DNA of 64,000 bases from positions 88,305,340 through 88,369,339 of the forward strand of contig CM043971.1 of assembly GCA_014529385.2 (NCBI GenBank), in the 5' to 3' direction. The stretch comes from Adiantum capillus-veneris. Taxonomy: Eukaryota; Streptophyta; Polypodiopsida; Polypodiales; Pteridaceae. Position 1 is the first letter of the stretch; each line of letters starts with the position of its first letter. This document shows, one piece after another, positions 10,491 to 20,982 of this stretch. The translations under genes were made by a program, and so were the position numbers. The notes beneath the pieces were generated by a model, which had not been told where the DNA came from, did not search any database, and saw only the letters and a list, made by a program, of their open reading frames with translations.

Positions 10491-10956
10491 GTGATTTAAG
10501 CACTCAAAACCGAAGATTAGGCTCACTAATGTGTAGTTGAAACCTCAAGAAAACTGACAGTGCTTACACTTGAATGAAAGAGAAAAGAGAGAGGAACACA
10601 ATGCAAGTTTCAAAATTGAAAATGGATTACCAATCATTAGTTATGTTGATTACAGATCGGAGCTTCATGGTCGCTTGAGCGTGCGTACAATAGAGCTCTT
10701 TGTCCTTCAAAAGATAAGCCTTCCTTTCACATAAAGGTTACTGACTTTTATACCCAGGGCTTTCTAAATGGGTAGTGGCCGGCTCACATGGACTTTTGTA
10801 AATGTCATGAAGGAATCACAACTAAGGTGATTGACTTGCTACTTTGGAATACGGATTTACACAAAGTATCACTACACTAGCTCGGGAATATAATAGAGTG
10901 CAATTGTCGTGTCCAACTACATGTCCGATTAGGTTCATTTAGTAAATCCACCAACA
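10491..10956 (-). repeat. 3' LTR (minus orientation) of element A
   Basis: On the minus strand the sequence AAAGGGGGCAA is followed by TGTTGGTGG..., a polypurine tract then an LTR start; in plus coordinates the LTR ends CCACCAACA at 10956. Its other end lies against element D and is uncertain (a TG at about 10491 is a candidate). The same segment recurs to 62566 in the duplicated copy. No partner LTR was seen to the right. Confidence 0.45.
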
Positions 10957-11712
10957 TTGCCCCCTTTGTATCTCGTGTCATCCATTGACATGACCATGTG
11001 CAATCGTGTTGTTAGGATTGTCTGCACTTGTGTCCTCAAGGCTGGTCTTTAGCTTTGAAAGTGCTTTGTCGTTAATGATGCTCCCCCTTCCTTGAGTGAT
11101 TTATATCAGCTGTGTTCTTGTTGATGTGTGTGTTGGATGTCAATTGTCGAGACAACTTTGCATCTTGCTACTCATTCTAATCTTTGTTGTGAAGATGGCG
11201 TTTTTAATGTCTTTTCCATTGTCGTTGACTTGATGATGGACCTGGTCTTGGTATGTAGCAATACTTCACTAGCTTCAGTATTGTTAAACTCCTTATGTTT
11301 TTTGTTGAGAGCTCTCTTGCTACTGTTGTCATTATGCGTCTGTTGTCTTTGTATGCCATTCTTTGTTTTCTTGTGTTTGATGAATCTTGGTTGTGTCCTT
11401 CAAGGTAAGATTTGCTCTTGATAAGTATTTTGTGATCTGTAGTTGTTGCTCCAAGTCATTGATGATTGATTTGGGTAGCCATTTCCTTAGTGTTGATGTA
11501 GAAGGAATATATAGAAGAAGATGGTGATCATGGTCTCTAGATTAGGGTCTAAAACCTTGATGAACAAAGGAAAAAGCCCCAATGGAAAAAAAGTGCCTTT
11601 GGTATACTCTCTTATTGCAAATGAGAATTTGAACTTGAAGTACTTGTTTATGCAAGGTGAGTGTTTGGGAGAAACAAAGAGTGCCTATTGCAAGTTCCAA
11701 TTATGGGACACT

Positions 11713-11939
11713 TGTTACCATATACATGTGGTAGTGATGTGTGTGAACACACTAGGACCGCCGGGGCATTTTTTCCCTCTTTAGGAGGTTTTTTCCCCCG
11801 TGCATTGTATATACGCCCATCACTCTAGGGCTATCTATCTTTCCATTGCACACTAAGTAATACACTCTCTATTGTGTGCCTTGAGCTTCCTTCGTCTTCT
11901 CCAAGCTGTGTGTGTTTCTCTACAACCCGAATTCCAACA
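11713..11939 (+). repeat. 5' LTR of copia-1
   Basis: 227 bp, TGTTACCATATAC...ATTCCAACA. Contains TTGTATATACGC as a TATA-like motif at about 11805-11816. Matches 16480-16706, 58759-58985 and 63317-63543. Confidence 0.95.
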
Positions 11940-11941
11940 AT

Positions 11942-11957
11942 TGGTATCAAAATTTTG
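11942..11957 (+). other. Truncated primer binding site of copia-1
   Basis: TTGGTATCA matches the first bases of the initiator-Met-tRNA complement (TGGTATCAGAGC) but then diverges into AAATTTTGATT. Copia-4 keeps the full TGGTATCAGAGC at 58988-58999 and has about 145 bp of extra leader, so copia-1 and its duplicate have lost the end of the primer site and most of the leader. Confidence 0.7.
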
Positions 11958-12161
11958 ATTTGGGCTCATTTCGGCCTCCGTTTCCACTACAGGCAGTACT
12001 ACACAGGCTATTTCGTCATTTTGTGCAGAATTTCTGTCAGTGCCGTTTCCTGCATTACAGGTGCCTTATAGTCTTCTATGGTTTGTGCTATATAGCACAG
12101 GTTGTTCCCGCTCCGTTTCTCCTATTTTCGGGCAGTTTTCACATCAGGTGCAGCATTTACC

Positions 12162-13260
12162 ATGGCTGACAACAACAACACAGATGTGTTCAAGATGCTT
12201 GCTGCTGAGGATAGGTTGGATGGGGACAACTACCCTATGTGGGCTTATATGATGCAACATGCTCTTGTGTCAAAGGGTGTTTAGAACATCGTGCAGGGCA
12301 TTGATGTACTTCTTGGTTCTGAGGATGTAGGCGATGTTGAGGATGTTGCAGGTCTTGCTGCAAGGATTGCAGCTGTTAGAGTTGTTTTGCCTACGGCAGA
12401 ACAAGCTCGTTGGGATGTTAAGGATGCGCAGGCTCATGCATTGATTGCGTTGTGTATGAAGCGCACCATTGTTCCTCACATCTGCTCAGCAAAATATGCA
12501 AAACAGGCTTGGGATATTTTAGCAGGTCTTTATGCAAGCCGCAATGAGGCTAAAATTGCTTTGCTGCGTAAAGAGCTGAAGTCGAAGATTATGCATGAGG
12601 AAGATGATATGGACACTTTCCTTTCTAGTGTCCAGGATATCAATGAGCAACTTATTTATGCAGGTGAAGTTATTTCAGACAGTTCCCCTGTGCAGACTGT
12701 TCTTGATGCCTTACCAGATTCTTACCAGACTTTTGCTAGTACTTGGAGACTTATGACCCAAGGAAATCTAGAAGTTGTCAAGTTTGATGCATTATGCACA
12801 TTGCTGTTGCAAGAGTCACTTTCTAGAAAAAACAGGACTAGGAACCGTGCAGTTGAACAGGCTTTTATTGCTTCTCAAAGAAAGGGTGGTAACAGTAATG
12901 CAACCACTTCTTATGGTTCTGCTGCGAGTGGCAAAAATTCTGTTCCTAATGATTCTGCTGGCAGTACTTCGTCTGGCAATTCTAGTGATAAGGGCAAAAA
13001 GAAGATGCGTTGCCATTATTGTAAAGCCAATGATCACTTGATCAAGTCGTGTCCTAAGTTGAAGGCCAAAGAGGCTAAGAAGAAAGATGGTGGTTCCACT
13101 CCAAATGCTGGTTCCACTATAAATGCAGCCATTGTTGAGTCTTCTGTGAAAGGAGATTGTGTTGCTGATGTTGATGCAGAATGGGCTTTTAGCGCAGAGT
13201 GCGCTTACAATCCTGCTGTCCATGATGGATGCTTGTCAGTTGCTGCAGATTCACATGTGT
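12162..13260 (+). pseudogene. gag: Copia-1 gag (UBN2 type) with nonsense codon
   Basis: ATG at 12162 follows ATTTACC and begins MADNNNTDVFKMLAAEDRLDG; DGDNYPMWAYMMQHAL is the typical start of copia Gag. A TAG at 12282-12284 replaces a TGG (Trp) present in the duplicated copy (63886-63888); the same frame continues afterwards for about 330 residues with the UBN2 core (AWDILAGLYAS, LPDSYQTFAS) and a zinc knuckle CHYCKANDHLIKSC (C-X2-C-X4-H-X4-C) near 13010-13051. A Ser/Asn/Gly-rich linker precedes the knuckle. Gag would form the RNA-packaging particle. The frame runs into protease. Confidence 0.9.
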
Positions 13261-13575
13261 GGTATTTCGACAGTGGTGCACAAAGCACATTACCTCACAT
13301 CATGAATTGTTTACCTCTCTCGAGTCTTTCCCTCATGGGAATTCAGTCACTTGTGCCAACAATGCCTCTTATCCAGTTCAGGGAGTTGGAAAGATTGTGC
13401 TCACTGATGCTAATGGTAGTTCCTTCACACTTGTTGATGCACTTTATGTACCTGGGATCAAGAAGAATCTCTTGTCTGTATCCGCACTTGCTAGACTTGG
13501 ACTTGTAGTCAAAATTGTGGATGACAGATGTACAGTTCATGATCTCAGTTTTGGTGATGAAATTGTTGCACTGGG
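13255..13575 (+). pseudogene. pol: Copia-1 protease remnant
   Basis: The Gag frame reaches WYFDSGAQS (the DSGA active site of copia aspartic proteases) at about 13262-13288 and then shifts; another frame continues with GNSVTCANNASYPVQGVG and ALYVPGIKKNLLSVSALA, the C-terminal part of the copia protease region. A further shift near 13575 breaks it again. In copia-4 the DSGA part itself is missing. Confidence 0.85.
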
Positions 13576-13578
13576 CTT

Positions 13579-14366
13579 TTGTGTCGTGGGCTGTATAAGC
13601 TCACTTTGTATGACAAGTGTGGAAAATTTTTTGCAAATGCTGTTGCAGATTCAAGGGCTATTTCAGATGCAAAACTTTGGCATGCACGTTTTGGTCATCT
13701 GAATTTTGCCAGTTTGCTGCGTTTGCAGAAATATGATATGGTTGCTTCTTTGCCACCTCTTGAAGCACCTGTCAAACATGTTTGTGAAGGCTGTATTTTG
13801 GGTAAGATGCAACGTTCTAAGTTTCCAAAGGATGGTTCAGTTCGGGCCACATGCAAACTCCGTCCTTGGGCAATTACCTGTACTTCGTGACTTTCATTGA
13901 TGATTACTCCTGGCATGCATGGGTATTTCTGCTTAAAGCGAAGTCCGAAGTTTTTATGTGCTTCAAACAATTTCTGGCTATGGCTGAAAATGTCTCAAAA
14001 TGTACTATGGGCACCCTCCGTTCCGATCGAGGGGGGGAGTATATGTCTCATGAATTTAATGCATTTCTAGCTAGTCGTGGGATAAAACACCAATGTACAG
14101 TGCCTTATACACCTCAACAAAATGGTGTTGCTGAGAGGAAAAACAGGTCACTGACGGAAATGGCACGATGTATGGTCAAAAGTCAAGCTTTGCTGCATTC
14201 TTTTTGGCTTGAGGCCATTATGTGTGCCACCTATGTACTTAACAGGTGTCCTACGAAATCTTTGCAGTCTATTACTCCATATGAAGCATGGCATGATAGA
14301 AAACCTTCTATTGAGCACATGCGTGTTTTTGGCTGTTTGGCATATGCTTTGGTGCCACAAGTGTAG
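13579..14366 (+). pseudogene. pol: Copia-1 integrase with 40-bp deletion and nonsense codon
   Basis: LWHARFGHLN and HVCEGCILGK form the HHCC zinc-binding GAG-pre-integrase region (13672-13815). Next to GTTCGGGCCACATGCAA a 40-bp segment present in copia-4 (about 61009-61048) is missing; the break lies between two CATGCAA repeats and removes HSD with the first catalytic Asp, shifting the frame. The core resumes at 13851 (GNYLYFVTFIDDYS, LRSDRGGEY with the second Asp, NGVAERKNRS with the Glu). It ends in TAG at 14364-14366, after which the frame reads on. Integrase would insert element cDNA into chromosomes. Confidence 0.9.
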
Positions 14367-14375
14367 CGCAAAAAA

Positions 14376-16404
14376 TTGGATGATAAGGCTGTCAAATGTA
14401 TTTTTGTTGGTTATAGTGCTGAAAGCAAAGGTTACAGGTTGTATCATCCGCAAACAAAACGTATTCTGGTTTCTCGGGATGTAGTGTTTGTGGAAGATTC
14501 TGTTCAGCCCTTGTTGTCATGTACTAGAGACAGTAATGTAAGCTCACAGGACATTTATGACACTTTGTTGCCTCTTTCAGTGGTGGAAATACGAATGTAA
14601 GTTCCAATGAGGCAAATGTACAGCCTATGGGGGTTTCTGAAAATGTTCTAGATCAGTCTATTACTGATGCAGATGTACATGATGTACTTGATGAGGAAAG
14701 GGCTGAAAATGAGCAGGTTAGAGGTATGCCAAAATGGCTGGTGCACACTTTGCGTGACAGTAAATTGGATGCACCTTTGTCTAGTCATACTCGCTCAGGC
14801 TCTCGCCATGCATCTTATGCATCAGATTGTTATGCTTTGGCTGTGTCTAGCTTACATGATGTTGAGGAGCCTCTGACTTTTGATGAAGCACAAAATTCAG
14901 AAAATTGGATGGCTGCCATGCAATCAGAATATGATGCACTTATAGAAAATGACACATGGACTTTATGTGATTTGCCTCCTAGCAAACAGGCCATTGGTAC
15001 GAAGTGGGTTTACAAGTTGAAACGCAAGACAGATGGTGAGATCGATCGCCATAAGGCTCGACTTGTTGCAAAGGGTTATGCACAGCAAAAATGCATAGAT
15101 TATGAAGAGACTTTTACTCCCACTTGTCGTATGACTAATGTGCGTTTTCTATGTGCATTGGCAGCTCATTTTGGTTGGGATGTACATCAATCAGACATTG
15201 TTACTGCTTTCTTGAATGGTGACATATTTGAGGAAGTTTATGTAACGCAGCCTCGTGGTTTTGTCATAAAAGGACAAGAGGACAAAGTGTGCAAATGTAA
15301 CAAGGCTTTGTATGGGTTGAAGCAATCTCCTCGTGTTTGGTATGAGAAATCTGACACTCATTTGGTCAAACAAGGCTTTCGTAACAGTCCAACGGAAAGC
15401 ACATTGTATGTAAAGCATGAGGATGATGTATTTCTCATTGTGGTTCTTTATGTTGATGATTTGTTGATCACTAGACCAAATGAGAGACATATTGCTGAAT
15501 TTAAGGCTGATTTGAATGCTACTTTCAAGATGAAAGATTTGGGGCTGTTGCATCATTATTTGGGTATACAGTTTAAGTAGTGTGATGGTGGTATTGCCTT
15601 GTGTCAGAAAAGTTACATAGAGACATTGCTATGTATGTTTGGACTTGAGGATTGCAAACCTATTGCCACTCCCATGGAAACAGGTTTGAAGTTGAGTCTA
15701 CATGATGCTGGCGATCCTGCTGATGTCACTCTTTACCAAACTTCTGTTGGCTGCCTCATTTATGTATGCAACACGAGGCCGGATATTCAGTTTGCAGTCT
15801 CACACGTCAGCAGATTTATGCATAGCCTAGGGTTTAAGCATTGGCAGGATGTCAAGAGGATTTTCCGCTACCTTAGTGGCACTTTACATCTTGGCTTGTT
15901 TTATCCCAAGGGGGGATCATTGCCGCCAGACTTACATGCTTTTTCGGACTCAGATTGGGCTGGTTGTTTTGACACGCGAGTGTCCACAAGTGGTTTTTGT
16001 TTCATGCTTGGCAGTTCATGTATATCATGGTTGAGCAAGAAGCAACCGACTGTGGCCACTTCGAGTTGTGAGGATGAGTATAGGGCAGTCTTCACAGCTA
16101 CGGTTGAGTGTGTATGGCTCAGACGCCTTATGGCTGATTTGGGTGTTGGACAGACACTGCCAACACTATCTACACTGACAGTCAGAGCGCATTGGTAGTT
16201 GCGAGGAACCCAGTCTTTCATGCTCGCACAAAGCACATTGAGGTGCATTACCACTATGTCAGGGAGAGGCTCTCAGCAGGAGAGATCAGCTTGGCTTATG
16301 TGCCAACACAAGACAACCTTGCAGATCTTTTCACAAAGGCATTGTCTCGTGAGAAGCTTGAAGCTTTCTGCAAAGCTTTGGGCTTACTCCCCTTTGTAGA
16401 CTGA
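14376..16404 (+). pseudogene. pol: Copia-1 reverse transcriptase and RNase H remnants
   Basis: 14376-14600 is the integrase C-terminus (KCIFVGYSAESKGYRLYHP). After a frameshift, 14627-15580 holds copia [62 protein letters not shown] and the catalytic VLYVDDLLI, all present. TAG at 15578-15580 interrupts, and 15599-16198 continues with RPDIQFAVSHVSR, SDSDWAGC (RNase H Asp) and SCEDEYRAVFTA (the Glu). A final frameshift near 16195 leads to ARTKHIEVHYHYVRE and NLADLFTKAL (16192-16404), the normal C-terminus. RT and RNase H make the cDNA copy; here they are split into at least four frames. Confidence 0.92.
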
Positions 16405-16465
16405 TCCTGTCCTCAGGGCATGGCACTTCCCTTTACTCATGTGCCAGCTCTCGTTCACCGCATCA

Positions 16466-16479
16466 CTCTAGGGGGGGTT
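16466..16479 (+). other. Polypurine tract of copia-1
   Basis: The G-run in CTCTAGGGGGGGTT directly precedes the 3' LTR start TGTTACC. Confidence 0.75.
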
Positions 16480-16706
16480 TGTTACCATATATATGTGGTA
16501 GTGATGTGTGTGAACACACTAGGACCGCCGGGGTATTTTTTCCCTCTTTAGGAGGTTTTTCCCCCCGTGCATTGTATATACGCCCATCACTCTAGGGCTA
16601 TCTATCTTTCCATTGCACACTAAGTAATACACTCTCTATTGTGTGCCTTGAGCTTCCTTCGTCTTCTCCAAGCTGTGTGTGTTTCTCTGCAACCCTAATT
16701 CCAACA
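16480..16706 (+). repeat. 3' LTR of copia-1
   Basis: 227 bp, five differences from the 5' LTR, followed by the target duplication ACACT at 16707-16711. Confidence 0.95.
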
Positions 16707-16711
16707 ACACT

Positions 16712-17900
16712 ATATGCAAATGAGAAATTTGTTGAACAAAAACATGCAGTGAAAAAGAGGGAGTTGATGGTGCTTCAAGGAACAAATGTAGCACATGTGA
16801 CATCAAAGGACATTGCAATAGCTTCCATATTTCCAAGAAGGGTTTTTGATGTAGAAGCTTCTCCATCATACCTCATTGTGCGTAGTGCGTGAGTTCCTTT
16901 TGGACTTACTCCTTCACTTCACCAGAATTAATATACATAGACTTTGACTCTTATGCTCACCTATACCAGCATGAGCAACATAATTCTCAACTCTTCCATC
17001 TTGAGCAGTATCTAGAATAGCTAAGATTCTTAGAACACATAGAATATTACTTGAATCTTTGCGACTAATGCCTCACTTATTTAGTGGCTTAACTGCTTGA
17101 CTCTGACTCTTATGTCATGTATTTTTAATGGCGACTTGGATGTACCCGCTCAAGGCCGGAAACTTAATTCCATAAGTTTTTGAGATTTAGGACTCTTTTA
17201 TTGTGTTGGTCTTTGGATGTCACCATTTTGTCCAGTATGTTGGCATACTTTTGATCCTCGTGAACTGTTTGTGGTATGTTATGTCACTTTGTGAAAAAGG
17301 CTCTACGATTGTAGTAGGGTTTGATGAAGCCTTCTCTTTATCTCTCATGATAAGTGGTAGTGGATCTGTGTGGGTTCTCCGTGATGGAGTTTCCAATAGC
17401 CATTTTGGAACCCATCTTTTCTTTGGTCCCTATGTGACCTTCTTTTGCATTTTCCTTTTTGCTCTAACTTGATGGACACTATGCTTGGGTATCCATATCT
17501 AGCTATTATCATTGTAAAAGCCTTGCTTTTGTAGTAGATGATGAGGTATCCATCTAGAGGTTGTAGTAGCCTTGGTGGTGATTGGTTTTTGTTGGGTCTT
17601 CTTTGTATTTTCATGCCTTTGGGTGGAACCTTCTCCTACATGACTGCTGATCTTTGTTGATCTAGGTTGAGTTGCTACTTTTTGTAACCATATTTGAGTG
17701 TTACCTTCATAAAATCATTGTGCCTTGAATAGCTTGAATGGAATTGTCCACTATTGCACCCGTCTTTGTTGGGTAGCTTTATTGAAGTCTAGCTTCGATA
17801 CCCATACTTGCCACATTGCTTGCTTCTTTGAAGGTCGTTGCTTTTTTTTGTTCTTTGCAGTTGTTCTTTCTTTTGATTAAGGTGATTGTCTGCTGTTGAT
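16712..17900 (-). pseudogene. Element A remnant with W-[VI]-[PS]-K motifs
   Basis: This is element A sequence resuming after copia-1. On the minus strand, scattered short frames read KRWVPKW (near 17400), IWIPKHSVHQ (near 17480) and QVWVSKLDF (near 17790). The same kind of motif recurs in element B at 34380-34876, so this is a decayed protein family shared by both. No catalytic motif is associated, and the family is not one I recognise. Stops interrupt every frame. The plus-strand frames here (for example 17203-17472) are probably shadows. Confidence 0.4.
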
Positions 17901-19268
17901 AGCTCGGCTTTCTCTTTATAGAACTCTTTGGTTGAGGTCAGTAGGTCTAGGCTATTACTTTAGGCTTTTTGGCCCAAACATTGTAAACATTGGTGTTCCC
18001 TTGAAAGTAGCCCTGAGCAGTGATTGACTCATTTTGTGCTACCCACCCTATCATCTTTTTTTGTTGAGGTTAAACTTGTGCTTCACGTATTCAAATTGGG
18101 TTGTTGAATTTGATGTACTCTTTGGATACTAACACTTGGTTGACTCTCTCCATCTTCTTTTGGAGGCTTTGCTGCGATGGAAACTTTGGTTGATAAACTT
18201 TTTGCTTAGGTTTCCATTGCATTGTTGATGGCTTGAATTTTGATGTAGAGGTTGCATAGGAAGTTTGTAAGAAATTTATTGAAGATAAAGTTGGCTTGCG
18301 AGGTTGATCTACTTCGGTGTTTACCTTAGCTTTACCTTTTTTGCAATGGTTGGATGCTTCTTTTCTTCATGAATTTGAGATGCTTCTGAGGCTTTTGTTG
18401 TTGTTGTTGTTGAAGCTTTTGGTTGTTGTCAAAAGAAGACATTCATCTAGATTTTAGTCAAGACCAGGCTCTCTTTGATGTGATGGGAGTCGATTATGTA
18501 GAAATCGTACTCAACTTGAGTACGGCTTCTATTATTATACCAAAGCTATGACTTGCAGTTTTAGAACTTGTGTACATTGTTTCTTATAGATCTCTGATTG
18601 GCGACTTTCCCATCATTATCCACATTCCATAATACATTAGATTCTTTGTCACATTTGGATCTAACACAACTCAACATGTGATTTTAAGTCTTGTTTCTCT
18701 GCATATGATGAATTTGATCACTGTCAGAGACACTTGATCTTCTGTCTTATCCTCGTTCTTGATTCTGTTGAAAATTTGATGCAGTACTTGAAGGCACTGC
18801 TTCTTTATTTGCTTTTAAATACACATTTCTTGGAGTCGGCTTCTTTGAAATAACTTTCTTGTGGTTGCTTTACTTCCTCCATTTGTGCTTTTGCCTGTTC
18901 TACTTTCACACTCACAAGTCTCATTATCTTCCTTCAATACCTTTATCAAAACACGGTTATAGCCATGGGTCATAGCCATTCTCATCACAAATCTTTGTAG
19001 GTATTATTTTTTTATGAATACATCTAGAGTAGCCATTATTTTTTCCCATCCAAAGGGTTCAAATAACCCCTCCAAAAATTCCTCCTTTACATAGTACTCA
19101 TCTTCTATTGAGCACTCTAGGATACAATCTTCCTTTTACAGATTTTCACACTTCGATGCTCTGCACATCCAAACATGCACTCCCTTCACCAACCAAGCAA
19201 GCAATGGTGTTCCGAAATCCGTTGTTCTTCCATTGGGTTTCAATTTACATCTCTATAAGTATGGTACT
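17900..19268. other. Element A interior, no readable gene
   Basis: About 1.4 kb with Thr/Lys/Gln-rich minus-strand fragments, many stops and no ORF or motif I can assign. Its continuity with the flanking remnants suggests decayed coding sequence of element A. Confidence 0.4.
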
Positions 19269-19814
19269 TTGTGCTCACCCTGGTTGTGATACCCTTATGT
19301 CGTAAGTAGAAATGTTCATATCCCCAATCTTGAACCATTTTGAGTTGATGCATGAATGGCCATCCTAAAATAAACTCAAATTTGTTGCCTTTTCCAAAGT
19401 CAACTACAACAAACGTGTGCTTGTACTCTATTTTGCAATAATTTGTTCTAGCATCCCCAAGGGTCTTTCCACATATCCGTCTGCTAGTTGTGCAACTTCA
19501 TGCACTCTCCTGAGAGTTGGTCTTCCCCATTTCTCCTAGATTTCCTTTGTAGCTATGGCTACTCTAGTCCCACTGTCAAGTATTTCTATCTTTTTTACTC
19601 CCTTGTAGTACTCTAACGATAAGGTTGTGTTCCCTTCTTTGCCTTCACAGTAGTCACCCACCTTGTTTACAGGCACATGTTTCACTTTTGGTTTCTCTGG
19701 TGGAGTTTCACCCATGTTGTCATCTAAGGAGATGTCTCGATGAGACTTTTTCACTCCCATTATTTCCAAGTTTTTGCCCATTTGTCTCCATAAATGTGGT
19801 CTAATTTTTAGCAA
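19268..19814 (-). pseudogene. Element A retropepsin-like protease remnant
   Basis: The minus-strand frame from 19814 to 19536 ends with IEILDSGTRVAIATKEI, which fits a retropepsin active-site loop (DSG-T). After a shift the minus strand reads VVVDFGKGNKFEFILGWPFM near 19370-19430, matching the conserved I-L-G-[RW]-P-[FW] close of gypsy retropepsins. The protease would have cut the Gag polyprotein. The two halves are in different frames, so it is inactive. Upstream residues (PEKPKVKHVPVNKV) look like a linker after Gag. A cellular retropepsin relative is possible, but the context favours element A. Confidence 0.55.
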
Positions 19815-19818
19815 CTTC

Positions 19819-19841
19819 GAGAGAGAGAGAGAGAGAGAGAG
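19819..19841. repeat. (GA)n microsatellite
   Basis: About 23 bp of uninterrupted GA dinucleotides. Confidence 0.9.
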
Positions 19842-20440
19842 TAATCTTGCATTGTATAGGAGAAGACATCAATTCGTCAAGCTTTTGGTATCCATCATGT
19901 TTGGTATGGTTTTCCACTGTGAAGGTACCTTTCTAACCTCAATTTTTGTTTTTTGTTCTTGAATGAAAGATAACAAAGTCTATAAAAGAGTTTGGTTTGA
20001 TCTCTTCAAATGCGATAGACCCGACATCTCCATATAGAGATTGTATGTCTCCATGGAAAAATTCATGTTCCATGTTGATTTTTGGGATATGTGCTAATTG
20101 TAAAGTAGCACTACCATCTTTGTGGTTTTTGATCGTTTCCTACAAGGATTGTGGCCATGGCTCTTCCACTTCAGGAATTGGTTGCATCTCATGTGACTTC
20201 GCCTCGTACGTAGTGTTTGCGACTACCCTCGTATCCAATAGAATTTCATTCCTTGGCTTAGTTGGTTTGCCTGTTTTGTCTTCTTTTAGTGTGCTCTTGT
20301 CCTGTTTTTAAGGTACAGGTACTACTTGTTTAGGGACGTTCAATATTTCTGGCTACACTAGAGCATGGGTTGTTTCTATGAGCCTTTCGCACATTTCCAT
20401 TTGTTTGGTTTCAACTTCATGATGTGGATAGATCAACAAT
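19842..20440. other. Element A interior between protease remnant and copia-2
   Basis: No ORF with a recognisable product. Minus-strand short frames are hydrophilic and interrupted by stops, consistent with decayed Gag/protease linker sequence. Confidence 0.3.
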
Positions 20441-20565
20441 CTTTGTCCAATGTCTGATTGGGTTTCAGTTTAGCCTCGTAAGCAATATTGGTCCGATTTG
20501 GACTTATATAGACAAGGGCGGCTACACATGGCTTCCTCTCATGAGAGAGGGCATCCCTTTTGGCC

Positions 20566-20573
20566 TATAAAAG
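20566..20573 (+). promoter_or_regulatory. TATA box in copia-2 LTR
   Basis: TATAAAAG sits in GGCCTATAAAAGGAGGCC, about 340 bp before the LTR end, a normal place for the U3 promoter of a copia LTR. Confidence 0.6.
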
Positions 20574-20777
20574 GAGGCCTTTCTACACACAAAAATGGAT
20601 TGTGAAGCATTGTGGTGGATTGTAAAGTTGATGTGAGGTGGTGAGAGTAACGCAAGGCGGGAGCTCCAAAAGGGTATAATCCCTTTGTAATCTACTTCTT
20701 GTTTAGAAGTACTAAAACCATTGAGTGGCTGCTTTCCCGTGGACGTAGTCCACATTGGGTGAACCATGTATATCGTG

Positions 20778-20781
<4 letters not shown>

Positions 20782-20811
<30 letters not shown>
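20782..20811. repeat. (CT)n microsatellite in copia-2 LTR
   Basis: About 30 bp of CT dinucleotides within the LTR, followed by CCCCC. Confidence 0.95.
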
Positions 20812-20812
<1 letters not shown>

Positions 20813-20982
20813 CCAGTCTCTACTCTATAATCTCTTGTGTGTGAAAATCATCTCTCTCCATTAAGTAATCTACTCAACTATCTACTTACTTACATCATAT
20901 TTCTTAACAACTGGTATCAAAGCAAGGTGTGCTTGTAGCTAAATTATCTCAAGGAAATGATTCCTTGAATTAAGTGGGAGTA

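Larger units (their letters stand above)
9471..12400. repeat. Left copy of the direct duplication (start of unit 1)
   Basis: This interval is repeated as 61077-64000 at an offset of about 51.6 kb, in the same orientation. It spans the distal D LTR, its flank, part of element A and the 5' part of copia-1. Both copies carry copia-1 inserted at the same base (preceded by ACACT), so the copy arose after that insertion. The right end of the similarity is beyond the window. Confidence 0.9.
11713..16706 (+). mobile_element. Copia-1: full-length but inactive Ty1/copia element
   Basis: Two 227-bp LTRs (11713-11939 and 16480-16706) flank gag, protease, integrase, RT and RNase H remnants in copia order. 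The element is bounded by a perfect 5-bp target duplication, ACACT (11708-11712 and 16707-16711). The LTRs differ at five positions of 227 (about 2.2%). Gag has a nonsense codon, and protease, integrase, RT and RNase H are divided by frameshifts, stops and a 40-bp deletion, so no product is expected. It is inserted in element A, and its 5' part is duplicated at 63317-64000. Copia-4 at 58759 is the same family. Confidence 0.95.

Noticed and set aside
11128-11784. Plus-strand ORFs of 97 and 87 aa, repeated at 62738-63388
   Set aside because: They are antisense to element A and repeated only because of the segmental duplication; one runs into the copia-1 LTR.
20423-20427. TGTGG as target duplication of copia-2 (also at 22040-22044)
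   Set aside because: It would force the LTR to begin ATAGATC rather than TG, so the match is probably chance.
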